Positions 6,148 to 14,976 of a stretch of DNA of 50,227 bases are shown piece after piece (within the stretch, counting starts at the first letter, position 1; each line of letters begins with the position of its first letter). Origin of the DNA: an uncultured Paraglaciecola sp. (GTDB lineage Bacteria; Pseudomonadota; Gammaproteobacteria; Enterobacterales; Alteromonadaceae); contig CANMKA010000028.1 in the NCBI GenBank assembly GCA_947498355.1, positions 1 to 50,227 of the forward strand. The letters are read 5' to 3'. Under the pieces are notes generated by a model, which was given only the letters and a program-made list of their open reading frames with translations, searched no databases and was not told where the DNA came from. The position numbers and the translations under genes were made by a program.

Positions 6148-9100
6148 CTATTGTTCTTGTTTATCGTTTACAAAACGTATTTTTACATTTTGCTTTCCAT
6201 CTGGTCTATTGATATGAAGAGTTTTGGAGCCAGAGTTTTCTCCAGTTTGTCCCCCAGATGAACCGCTAGAAGAATGAACTCCCGCTCGACTACCATCGGG
6301 AAGTATCTTACCACCATTCCCATCTGATTCTCCTGTAAGTCCTTCTAATGCCTCCTCAGCACTGCCCTCAGGGTTGATGAACTGACCTTTCCGAGGTCGA
6401 TCTCTCTTATCTTTTTCAGACTCTAAACCTTCGGTCAAGCCATTAACTTCAGTATCAGTAGGACTTTCAGACGATTCATTCATCATCGGCTCAACTACAT
6501 TTTCATGGATTGCTACCCCACCGATGATTCCTACCAATGCGGTCGCAGTATATTGTAACGTTGCTATGCCGGGAGGGGTTGCGAAATAAGCTAAGAAAGC
6601 AAACTCACCATCTGGATCGGTGTACTTATATGGGTTGTTGTTCACATATAAATATCTATTAAATGACATTACAGGGTTTTTAGCAGAGTATCCAACAGGA
6701 TCATTCGAATAGAAACGACCTATGACTGGATCATAGTTTCGTGCCTGCATATAGCTTAGGCCTAGATCGGTGTCGAATTTATGTCCTGTATAGCCGACTT
6801 CATCTTTAGGGGTTTCAATGGTTTCACCAAAGGCTTGGTAATGCATGAATGACCCAACTAGATTCCCGCTTGTATTGGTTTCTGCAACTGGGCTGCCCAG
6901 CCAATCAGAATGTATGTACACTATATTATTAGAGGTTGTTCGGGCACATTGGCTACCATTTAAGGTGTAACCCGCAGCACAACTCAATGCTAGGGCACCA
7001 TTAAACGTTTGCAGCTGTTGGCATAAACCGCTGCTATTTAGAGAGTAATTTGCTGGACAGCTTTGGCTTGAGCTTACAGCTTGCGTTAGGCTACAACGAC
7101 AGGCTTCGAAATAGGTATAGTAATATTCGTCTTCATCTTCCTCACCATACCCAACATCGTAATACCCGCCTTCTGTCCAGCCGATTGAACTAAAGCTCCC
7201 CATCCAGTATGAATAGCCGTTAACGTTAACTATTCCCGTCTCTGATGTGAGTGGGATATTTATCCCTGCCCACTGGGCTTGGTCTATCCATGAACTTCCA
7301 TATTCATCTTCGCCTAAGATGACATGTGTATTATCTGTGGCGACACAGGTTTTTGGTGCAGCACTGTTGTCACGACAAGTCCCACTTGATGTACTCGCTA
7401 CGCACTGCCCATTTACCCTATCTTGACCTACTGGACAAATAGCTTGCCCACCTAACCCTTGGCAGGTTTTAGTGGCGCTATTGTAGGTATAACTGCCGCC
7501 ACAAAATGCAGTCGCTTGCGTGCCTCCCGTGCCGCTTGTTGACTCGTGTCGTGTGACCAATTTCGCGCCAAGGTAGATGTAATCTATATGTTTATTCCCA
7601 GCATAGCGGTACATCAGTTTGCCATTTTGGCCGTACATTGAATAGCTTGTACCTTTAGAGTCAACACTCTTAACCCGTTTCCCATTGCCATCATAGGCGT
7701 AGTGGTATCGGGTACTGCCTTGAGTAGCAAGTGTCATGTTGCCTGCTAGGTCATAAATAAAGGTATGTTGCCCATTTGAGCGCACATTGCCTAATTCATC
7801 GTAACCAAAGTTTCTGATGTAACCGTTCGTTGTACGCTGCAAACGGTTTTTATCGTCGTAGTGATAATCAATAGTTCGGCCGCCGATACGCTGCTTACGA
7901 ATATTCCCTAAGGTGTCATAGTTAAAATACCCAGTTCCAGAAAAGCTATCATTGATTGCCTTTAGGCGGTCTAAACCATCATAACTCAACGCTAAATTGT
8001 ATCGACTGTCTCTACCATCTACCAATTGAGTCAGATTATTCATATCGTCATAGGTTAAGGTTTGATGGTTTAAATAACGCCCTGAACGTTGGTCACTTAA
8101 GCGTTCTGGCGTATTGCGGCTTGTTAACGTTTGCCCGTAAACAGCCCCATTACCATATCTGTGACCAGCCAATAGACCGTTTGGATGATAGCTTGCTTGA
8201 TTAGCATAACTTCCTATTGATAAGGCTTGACCTAACGCGTTATACCGCAAACTTACCGCTCGGCCACTTGGATAAGTCATGTGCTTTGGATGTTTAAGCG
8301 CATCGTATTTGTAACTCAGCGATAAAGTTCGGCCATCAATGGATACCTTTTCGACATCGATGAGGTCATCAATATAATTAAGCTCGTGAGTTACCGAGCC
8401 ATACACTAAACGAGTAGGCTGGCTATTTTTATTGTACGTGAATAGCTTATCTGGTGTCCCACTGGGGTAATCAACGCGGCTAACGTTACCCAAGTTGTCA
8501 TAATAGGTTTTCACCGTCTTGCTAGTAGAGGGTACACCCGATAAATAGCATGCATTGGCACTCGCGCTATTTGGCGCAACCCCCAATACTGCCCATGTTT
8601 GTTCGCCCAGTACATTGTATCCATACCAGCGTTTACCAATATCTGCTCGAGATGTAAAACACATATCGCCTTTGTGATATCGGCGAATTTCGGACTGTCC
8701 ACCTTGCTGTATACGCTGAGGCTGTAATAAGTGATTGAACTCACTAAAGGTAGTAGTCACCCCTTCAGGAGACTCAATGCGTATGGGTTGCGATTGACTT
8801 GGGCCAGTAAACCCAAGGTAAGTCGTTGTCGTGCTGTAACCTCTGGCATTCGTCATACGCACCTGATTTCCGCTTTGGTATGCGTATTCACTGTCAATAG
8901 CTGTAGTTTGCGTATCATCAGTTAGCTTGGTACGCCCAATACCGTCATATACAGTTATTGAGCCGTTGTGGGTATTTAACACACTAGCGGGGCGAGCTGT
9001 AAATACCGGGCGATTTTGTGTGTCAAATTGGGTGTAACCATATACTGCATTGTTTGCTGCTGACACATCCCAAGTTTTACTGAATATGGGCCGCTGCAAT

Positions 9101-11760
9101 GCATCAAAGTAGGCTTCTTGGCGATAACCACCACGACTCACACTTTGCTTAAGCATGCCGGAGGAGACTACCCCAGATAGCTCTCCACCTAATGACCAAC
9201 TAAAATCAATATGCGTACTAGCCCATTCGCTATGTTGAGTGGCTGATGCGCCTTGACCTGCTATCGAGCATGGATTTATTAGGCTTAAGCGCATCTCTGC
9301 ATCATATTCATACGTCACGCAGTTGCCTTCAAAATCTGTTGAACTCACGGTTTGCCCAAAATCATTCACAGAAGTGAAGGCTGAGTCACCCGATGTAATC
9401 TTGACCTGCTGGGGTGTTCCCCTGTGGTAATCACTGAACTCTCGCCAACGGCTGGGACTGACATTAAATGTTTTTCGCTTTAATTGACCGTTACTATGAT
9501 AGGTGTTGGTATCTTGAAGTAGGCCAAAATGATAACTTTGCTGGACTAAAGGGGAATTATTGAAGTAGCGATTTTCTCTTACTAACGTCTGTTGAGAAGG
9601 GTTGCCTAGGCTCAATTTTTTGGGCAAACCTAAAATCCACTTATTTTTGATATGCTGGTATTCGATGTTTCTGATTCGTCTGGCCCCATAACTACTTGTC
9701 GATATATTCGACCATGCTTCTATTCGAACAGGCTTACCGTAGCTATAACCAGCATGAGCAATGTTATCGTTATAAGAATAGCGAGTTGTATAAACATCGG
9801 TTCCATCAGCATTATATATTCTCTGGACCTGCTCAGATATAAGAGCATTTCTGTCAGTCAGGGCCAAATTCGGTTTGTAAGTCGATATAGCAGCAGGGTG
9901 ATAAAACGCTTCCCATGGTTTTCCGATAGGTTGGCTTTCTGCGTAAGTGACCTGATTAGATTTTTGTAAAACGTATCCGTTAAATTGACCTACTCCAGCT
10001 AGCCCTTCAAAAGTTGCTGAGTTGGCACGGTTTGCATCAATATAATAATCCGTTTTCTGGACCTTTCCATAACGTACATCATTCTTTCTAATAACGTCCA
10101 TCACAGTTAGATTACCATCTGGATCTAAGATGGTACGCTGAGTAGTTAGCGGTAAATCAGGAGAACTCCCTAGCCTTAAGCCATTGACTAAATGCTCCCC
10201 TTGCTGGTATCCATAACGCCAAACTAGGGGCTCTAGGCCTGGACCATATAATTTTTTCTCGGCTATTGGGAGCGTATACTCAGCTGTATTATATGAAAAA
10301 ACACCGTTGTCATATACTGGGAAAAGTACCGATGGAACGGGTGCTACGGTTGCTACACCGGCACAAGGGTAGGGAGCTTGACCATCATCTAGGCTAGGAA
10401 CTTTATGAGAGACTCCTGATTTAGTTACACGAAGTACTGGATTTTCGATTAAAGAACCATCTAACTCTCTCGTGCTCGGATTACGCAAGATGAACTCGCC
10501 TGTTAGCCCGGAAGGGTGGGTAATTTTGGCTAAATACGGTTTATTGATGTCGTAAATGGGATCGGAAGAAAAATACTTTCTAATATCAGTTGACCAATAA
10601 GCGTAATCGCATATTTTCCCGATAGTATATTCAAAACCAGATGATGTTTCGGCATCTGGATTATACAAGTAAGGGGGAGCACTGCCAGAAATACCAAGCT
10701 CGTATATCCATTTTTTGTTATCTCCAGATTCACTAGGCAATAGTACCTCTAAATTTCCCATACCCGAAAAACTATATGACCATGTTTTACCGTGAGCAGT
10801 AACCGTAGCACTTTCTAGTAATTGCGTTCTATAAAGGCCTCCAGTTCCAGGTTTTGGAACGATGCTAATTTCTATCTTTCGCCCATCATTTGCCTCAATT
10901 TTTTGAATATAACCGTTTGCATCGTAATCGTATGTGACCCAATTACCATGTACATCCTCTACGCGCGATGCGGCTAACATTGCTCGTGTAACCGTCCCAG
11001 CCTCAAACAAATCTTGTTCAGGCGAACCAAGAGAGGGCGTTGTAGCAAGCCTTTCAATAAAAGTATCAAAGTAATATACATCTCCGTTGGGAGCCGTTCC
11101 TTTAAAGCCCTGACCTGATCCATTCTTTACAGACGTGAGACATTCAAATTTCCAATTAGACTTAGTGACATATTTGGGAGTACTAACGCCAAAAATATTG
11201 GATTTTGTTGATACACTCGTATTTGGATCTAAAGGCATGATTTTTTCGCCCCACGCGCCTGGTGCATTCAATGTCAAACCTTTAAAATATTTACTGCCAC
11301 GACGTTTAGCGTATGTTTCAAAAACGGCGTTATAACCGTCGAACCTGTTGACATCAAAATTCGGTGCAACCAAACGGTCACAGCGATCATCATGCCAACC
11401 AAATTTACTCATGCCTTTCAGTTCCATATAACGTGAGTTAATAACTTGATCGATATGGGTCATTGTTTCTATTGAGGGTAAATTGAGTCGCCAGTGCCCG
11501 AATTCACCGACGCTTGCGCTGAAAAAACCAGAAAAACGTCGAGTAAATTCAACAGGCAATTGGCTGTTGCCCGGTAAGGATATATCTGTTTGACTAATCG
11601 ATAATTGACCATCTAACGGATTGATAGAATCGCCTAAAATGTTCGCGCTAAAAGGGTCTATTTTTGAGGGTTCAACTTCTCTAGAATGTGTATATACACT
11701 TTTAATGGAGGGCTCAATATGCGCGTTTTCATCAGGGTCATCGAATGATTGAAAATGCAC
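6148..11760 (-). CDS. Rhs/YD-repeat polymorphic toxin, N-terminally truncated
   Basis: A 1870-residue frame. It starts with an acidic linker and the motif DPFSANILGDSINPLDGQL then TDISLPGNSQLPVEFTRRF, typical of the first structured part of Rhs/YD proteins. Long YD-repeat stretches (YDDMNNLTQLVDGRD, YDELGNVRSNGQHTF and many others) would form the hollow shell. An unusual segment with 12 Cys (about residues 1405-1609) follows, then the core end with HSDWLGSPVAETN, YDPVIGRFYSNDP and the DPDGE junction near residue 1714. The last 150 residues are a variable tip with a Ser/Gly-rich linker ending in KTLHINRPDGKQNVKIRF; I cannot assign its activity. The GTG at 11760 has its AAGGAG directly abutting it, and the frame stays open into the RAYT end up to 11919 with no ATG. 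The true N-terminus with any export signal was therefore probably removed by the RAYT insertion. Confidence 0.85.
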   Translation of the reverse strand: MHFQSFDDPDENAHIEPSIKSVYTHSREVEPSKIDPFSANILGDSINPLDGQLSISQTDISLPGNSQLPVEFTRRFSGFFSASVGEFGHWRLNLPSIETMTHIDQVINSRYMELKGMSKFGWHDDRCDRLVAPNFDVNRFDGYNAVFETYAKRRGSKYFKGLTLNAPGAWGEKIMPLDPNTSVSTKSNIFGVSTPKYVTKSNWKFECLTSVKNGSGQGFKGTAPNGDVYYFDTFIERLATTPSLGSPEQDLFEAGTVTRAMLAASRVEDVHGNWVTYDYDANGYIQKIEANDGRKIEISIVPKPGTGGLYRTQLLESATVTAHGKTWSYSFSGMGNLEVLLPSESGDNKKWIYELGISGSAPPYLYNPDAETSSGFEYTIGKICDYAYWSTDIRKYFSSDPIYDINKPYLAKITHPSGLTGEFILRNPSTRELDGSLIENPVLRVTKSGVSHKVPSLDDGQAPYPCAGVATVAPVPSVLFPVYDNGVFSYNTAEYTLPIAEKKLYGPGLEPLVWRYGYQQGEHLVNGLRLGSSPDLPLTTQRTILDPDGNLTVMDVIRKNDVRYGKVQKTDYYIDANRANSATFEGLAGVGQFNGYVLQKSNQVTYAESQPIGKPWEAFYHPAAISTYKPNLALTDRNALISEQVQRIYNADGTDVYTTRYSYNDNIAHAGYSYGKPVRIEAWSNISTSSYGARRIRNIEYQHIKNKWILGLPKKLSLGNPSQQTLVRENRYFNNSPLVQQSYHFGLLQDTNTYHSNGQLKRKTFNVSPSRWREFSDYHRGTPQQVKITSGDSAFTSVNDFGQTVSSTDFEGNCVTYEYDAEMRLSLINPCSIAGQGASATQHSEWASTHIDFSWSLGGELSGVVSSGMLKQSVSRGGYRQEAYFDALQRPIFSKTWDVSAANNAVYGYTQFDTQNRPVFTARPASVLNTHNGSITVYDGIGRTKLTDDTQTTAIDSEYAYQSGNQVRMTNARGYSTTTTYLGFTGPSQSQPIRIESPEGVTTTFSEFNHLLQPQRIQQGGQSEIRRYHKGDMCFTSRADIGKRWYGYNVLGEQTWAVLGVAPNSASANACYLSGVPSTSKTVKTYYDNLGNVSRVDYPSGTPDKLFTYNKNSQPTRLVYGSVTHELNYIDDLIDVEKVSIDGRTLSLSYKYDALKHPKHMTYPSGRAVSLRYNALGQALSIGSYANQASYHPNGLLAGHRYGNGAVYGQTLTSRNTPERLSDQRSGRYLNHQTLTYDDMNNLTQLVDGRDSRYNLALSYDGLDRLKAINDSFSGTGYFNYDTLGNIRKQRIGGRTIDYHYDDKNRLQRTTNGYIRNFGYDELGNVRSNGQHTFIYDLAGNMTLATQGSTRYHYAYDGNGKRVKSVDSKGTSYSMYGQNGKLMYRYAGNKHIDYIYLGAKLVTRHESTSGTGGTQATAFCGGSYTYNSATKTCQGLGGQAICPVGQDRVNGQCVASTSSGTCRDNSAAPKTCVATDNTHVILGEDEYGSSWIDQAQWAGINIPLTSETGIVNVNGYSYWMGSFSSIGWTEGGYYDVGYGEEDEDEYYYTYFEACRCSLTQAVSSSQSCPANYSLNSSGLCQQLQTFNGALALSCAAGYTLNGSQCARTTSNNIVYIHSDWLGSPVAETNTSGNLVGSFMHYQAFGETIETPKDEVGYTGHKFDTDLGLSYMQARNYDPVIGRFYSNDPVGYSAKNPVMSFNRYLYVNNNPYKYTDPDGEFAFLAYFATPPGIATLQYTATALVGIIGGVAIHENVVEPMMNESSESPTDTEVNGLTEGLESEKDKRDRPRKGQFINPEGSAEEALEGLTGESDGNGGKILPDGSRAGVHSSSGSSGGQTGENSGSKTLHINRPDGKQNVKIRFVNDKQEQ

Positions 11761-11886
11761 TCCTTTTTCGAGGGGAGAGGCGTTTTTGACTTCATCTTCG
11801 TCTTCAACTATTTCGCCATCTTCGTCACTTTTTTCCTGCTCATCTTCTGGCGCATCAGGCTCAGAAACAGAAAAAAGACAGCCATC

Positions 11887-11915
11887 ATTAAATCTTTCGC
11901 AACAAAATACGGCAA
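11887..11915 (-). promoter_or_regulatory. Candidate outward sigma-70 promoter in the RAYT 3' end
   Basis: On the minus strand TTGCCG (11910-11915) and TTTAAT (11887-11892) are separated by exactly 17 bp. It points out of the RAYT unit into the truncated rhs gene. The same pair is preserved in the dead copy at 3250-3278, pointing at the toxin remnant. It is a sequence match only; nothing shows that it is used. Confidence 0.3.
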
Positions 11916-12087
11916 TAGCCTATCTAGTGCAATCTTTCGGCCCGTTTGAACTCAACCAACAGTAAACAAATTGTTTAAAACGCGGATCGCACTATTTTTT
12001 CAGAGGTTTTCGTTACTTTCGGTGAATGCTGGGCAGCTTGAGTGGACTCAAGGTATTTGAGGTGTATTGACTAGGTGGTTTATATGG

Positions 12088-13071
12088 TTATGCTGATTTG
12101 AAAAGTACTTTGGCTTTGGCCATCCCTCGTATTCGTCGATGGTCGGTGTGTTGCTTGAATTGCTGTAGCATGTGGTCACTGCCTACAGCGGTTGAAAAGT
12201 GTTGTTCAAATTCGGTAGTGAGGGTAAACCACTGCTCTGCATCTAGGTTTAGTCGCTCTAGAATAGGGCTGTGCGTATTTTGAATATATCCTGCTTTGTC
12301 TGCCCGTATACATCTGCCTGTGCAATCTACTAACTCACAGTAGTCTTTTAGGCTATATGCTACGCCCTTGGGCATATCTTGTCTGGGGTTTCCAACAAAA
12401 GGCAGTAAACGTTTAGGTTGCTTTTGTTTGTTTTTAACTGCGTTAATGCGCTTTTGAATACTGGTGTGGTTTGAGGTTTCTGGGGTATTAGCCATCTTGG
12501 CTCTGATGGGGTTTAAATCCACATAGGCCATACAGGCGAGTACGGCTGCTTCATCTAGAAGGGCTTGAGATTTAAATCTGCCTTCCCAAAATCGACCTGT
12601 ACACTTGTCTTCTTTATTGGCTTCTCTAGCAATATATTCATTAAGGTTACGCATGAACCAGCTTATGTCGTAAAGGCGTTGGCGGTATACCTCGATAGTC
12701 TCGTCAAACACAATACGCTCACTTTTAGTGAGCATTTCTTGTCTGGTATATTTTTGAGTAATTAAGGTGCCTTTGTGTAATTTGTTCCAGCGAACTAGCA
12801 CTTCATCTTGTGACCATTCATCTGCTTGGGCTTTATCAACATACACTACCACATGACAGTGATTACTCATCACCGCATACGCGGCAATATCAATTGAAAA
12901 TACCGAAGATAGAAATAATAAACGAGCCTCAACCCACCCTCGCCTATGTTCGTAATTTTGACCTGAATACTTATCTACACCGCACAAAAATGAACGCCTC
13001 ACACAGCGTGAAACGCAGTGGTAATAAGACGTATCAACAAGGCTGATTTGGCTTTTACGAGATTGAGGCAT
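12088..13071 (-). CDS. REP-associated tyrosine transposase (RAYT, IS200-like Y1 HUH family)
   Basis: A 327-aa protein of full family length. Proteins of this family cut and join single-stranded DNA at hairpins through a tyrosine and a HUH metal site. The sequence shows the HUH motif as HCH (residues 71-73 in MSNHCHVVV), the probable nucleophile Tyr146 in FMRNLNEYIARE, and the family signature GRFWEGRFKSQALLDE followed by ACMAYVDLNPIRA. The C-terminal part is basic. The start at 13071 (MPQSRKSQISLVD) matches the starts of the other copies. A REP-like hairpin lies about 50 bp upstream. Being intact, it may still act on its own ends and on the deleted derivative at 2209. Confidence 0.9.
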   Translation of the reverse strand: MPQSRKSQISLVDTSYYHCVSRCVRRSFLCGVDKYSGQNYEHRRGWVEARLLFLSSVFSIDIAAYAVMSNHCHVVVYVDKAQADEWSQDEVLVRWNKLHKGTLITQKYTRQEMLTKSERIVFDETIEVYRQRLYDISWFMRNLNEYIAREANKEDKCTGRFWEGRFKSQALLDEAAVLACMAYVDLNPIRAKMANTPETSNHTSIQKRINAVKNKQKQPKRLLPFVGNPRQDMPKGVAYSLKDYCELVDCTGRCIRADKAGYIQNTHSPILERLNLDAEQWFTLTTEFEQHFSTAVGSDHMLQQFKQHTDHRRIRGMAKAKVLFKSA

Positions 13072-13120
13072 GAGGGAATACCTTTAATGAACACACTAAC
13101 CTAAAGCTTAGTTCCAACCG

Positions 13121-13145
13121 CCCATTTTACAAATACTAAAATGGG
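13121..13145. repeat. RAYT-associated REP-like hairpin, copy 4
   Basis: A perfect 9-bp stem (CCCATTTTA and TAAAATGGG) with loop CAAATAC, upstream of the intact transposase. This copy belongs to the likely source unit. Confidence 0.85.
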
Positions 13146-13200
13146 TGTCTCTCTAAGCTTTTACTAAAATGGGTGTCTCTCTAAGCTTTCTCTAAGCTTT
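13134..13200. repeat. Tandem repeat at the RAYT right end
   Basis: A 28-bp unit starting TACTAAAATGGGTGTC and ending AAGCTTT occurs twice (13134-13161 and 13162-13189). An 11-bp partial unit CTCTAAGCTTT (13190-13200) follows. The unit contains the right arm of the REP-like hairpin, so the hairpin end has been duplicated without its left arm. The IS66 remnant begins immediately after. Confidence 0.85.
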
Positions 13201-13203
13201 TAG

Positions 13204-14546
13204 GGTGAGCTATTTAACGAAGCGGAAGACGTCGCAGTAGACCTTGATAAGTCTGAGCAAGAAGATATTAGTTACACACGTAACAAAGCGAAGCGTAAGC
13301 CACTCCCTAAAGACTTACCTCGTGAGCGCGTTGTTCACGATATTCGCGATGAAGACAAAATCTGTGAATGCTGCCAGTCTGAATTGCATTACATCGGCGA
13401 GGATATCAGTGAGAAGCTTGAATTTATCCCCGCCAAAGTCAGCGTTGTTGAGCATGTGCGCCCTAAGTATGCGTGCAAGGCCTGTGAAAAAAGCGGCACG
13501 TCAAACCAGATTAAGCAAGCACCTGTAGCGCACAGTGTTATTCCTAAAGGTTACGCCACGTCAAGTTTGCTTGCGCAAATTATCACCAGCAAATATCAAT
13601 ATGGTTTACCGCTGTATCGTCAAGAAGCCATGTTCAAGCAGTATGGCATTGAGTTGAGTCGTAAAACCACATCCGATTGGATGATGAAGTGCGCCACGAC
13701 ACTGCAAATACTCTATGACAGGCTTAAAGCCACTCAATTACAGCAAGGCGTTATTCATGCGGATGAAACCACGCTTAAAGTAGCAAAGGAAAATAAACAA
13801 AAATGCTATATGTGGCTGTATGCTACAGGCGCTGACTCGCCCGAAGGAAAGGTAAAAGGCTCATCCATACCTAATATTGTATTGTTCGATTATCACAATA
13901 ATCGAAGCGCAAACTGTGCGACTCATTACCTTGGTAATTATCAAGGCTATCTGCAAGTGGATGGTTATGCGGGTTATCATGCTACCCAAGCGACACTCGT
14001 GGGGTGTTGGGCACATGCGAGACGTAAGTTTACCGAGGCGAAAACAGCGCAAGGTAAAAAAACAAACGGCAAGGCGGACTGGGCACTTAACCATATTCAA
14101 AAGCTCTATCGCATTGAACAGCAAATCAAAGATAAAATCGTTGATGAGCGTTATCAAATACGACAAGAAAAGAGCGTGCCATTACTCAAACAATTTGAAA
14201 CGTGGCTCATCAAATCTGAACAACAGGTATTACCCAACACCAAACTGGGAGAGGCTATCACTTACTGCTTAAATCAATGGGAAAAACTTCAGCGATATAC
14301 CTTAGATGGCAACCTCAGCATAGACAATAATCGCGCAGAAAGAGCGATAAAGCCGGCCGAAAAGCGTGGTTGTTCTCACAAACCACCCATGGCGCGACCG
14401 CCAGTGCAGTGCTTTACTCCATCATCGAAACTGCAAAAGCGAATGGCTTAGTGCCGTTTGACTATCTAATGCACTTGCTAACAATGTTGAGCAAGTCGAG
14501 CACAGACATCGACCAACTCCTACCATGGAATGTTAATCTAACCTAG
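13204..14546 (+). pseudogene. IS66-family transposase (TnpC), truncated and frameshifted
   Basis: The frame opens at 13204 with ELFNEAED, a motif normally about 100 residues into IS66 transposases, so the N-terminal part is lost at the RAYT junction. It then shows the zinc-binding Cys pairs (CECCQSE and ACKACE), the catalytic DDE core (HADETTLKV, QVDGYAGYH, CWAHARRKF) and the LSIDNNRAERAIKP box. After IKP the frame shifts: an apparent 10-nt deletion removes the residues usually reading FVIG. The rest (RKAWLFSQTTHGATAS to LLPWNVNLT) continues in another frame to a TAG at 14544-14546. Neither accessory gene (tnpA, tnpB) is present. The element is dead. Confidence 0.85.
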
Positions 14547-14568
14547 ACGGTGATCGCCGGACGGATAC
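14543..14568 (+). repeat. IS66 right-end terminal sequence
   Basis: The 26-bp sequence overlaps the transposase stop codon and ends in GGACGGATAC, as expected for the tip of an IS66-family element. Identical orphan copies lie at 562 and 4991. No matching left end is found upstream of 13204. Confidence 0.65.
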
Positions 14569-14592
14569 CTCGTTCTTTACTTGAAGTCAGTT

Positions 14593-14976
14593 TTATAGTT
14601 TCCAGGATGACAGCATAAATTTATCGACTATTTTATCGTTACGAATAGTATACAAAACGTAATAGGATGATGTATCTACAGCAAACATAACAAATGTCTG
14701 TGATTTGCCTTCTGCCTCCCAAACCTTTCGAAGTGTAATGTTCTTCATTTTTTGTTCAATGTTTGCGGATTCAATTATCATGGTTACAGGATTTTCTGCA
14801 TAGTCCTGCCTTATTAATGTCAAAATGCAATCACCAACTACGTTGTTTTTAACGACTGTTAAATTGGAACTATTAAACTCTTTAAAGTCCCAGTTAAACA
14901 TCTTGGCTTCAATAGGTTTTGCCAAAGATAAAAAGCTAGTACTAGCAAGTAGTAACGCAATCACGAGATTTCTCAT
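14593..14976 (-). CDS. Exported small protein, probable immunity partner of orphan tip 2
   Basis: A 127-aa protein starting at the ATG at 14976 (MRNLVIALLLASTSFLSLA), which begins exactly with a signal peptide; the longer upstream frame is out of character. The mature part has one visible Cys (GDCILTLIR) and no family I recognise. Its start lies inside the last 35 bases of the orphan tip, in another frame, so the two are coupled. A periplasmic location would suit defence against an envelope-acting metallopeptidase. No terminator is visible between its stop and the IS66 end at 14568. Confidence 0.6.
   Translation of the reverse strand: MRNLVIALLLASTSFLSLAKPIEAKMFNWDFKEFNSSNLTVVKNNVVGDCILTLIRQDYAENPVTMIIESANIEQKMKNITLRKVWEAEGKSQTFVMFAVDTSSYYVLYTIRNDKIVDKFMLSSWKL

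Larger units (their letters stand above)
11868..13168 (-). mobile_element. Intact RAYT (REP-associated tyrosine transposase) unit
   Basis: The limits come from comparing copies: CAGAAAAAAGACAGCC at the left (also at 2209 and 3231) and the REP-like hairpin followed by GTGTCT and AAGCTT at the right. The unit contains about 215 bp of 3' non-coding DNA, the full transposase gene, a leader of about 50 bp and the hairpin. The 3' part includes a perfect CTTGAGT, GG, ACTCAAG palindrome near 12036, which has decayed in copy 2. The ends show related inverted motifs (AAGACAGCC against AGACACCC). The unit sits between the truncated rhs gene and the IS66 remnant. Confidence 0.75.

Noticed and set aside
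11803..11885. A short frame from an ATG at the RAYT/rhs joint reading MMAVFFLFLSL, which looks like a signal peptide for the rhs gene
   Set aside because: It is not in the rhs frame and stops after about 26 codons. The hydrophobic run comes from the T-rich RAYT end.
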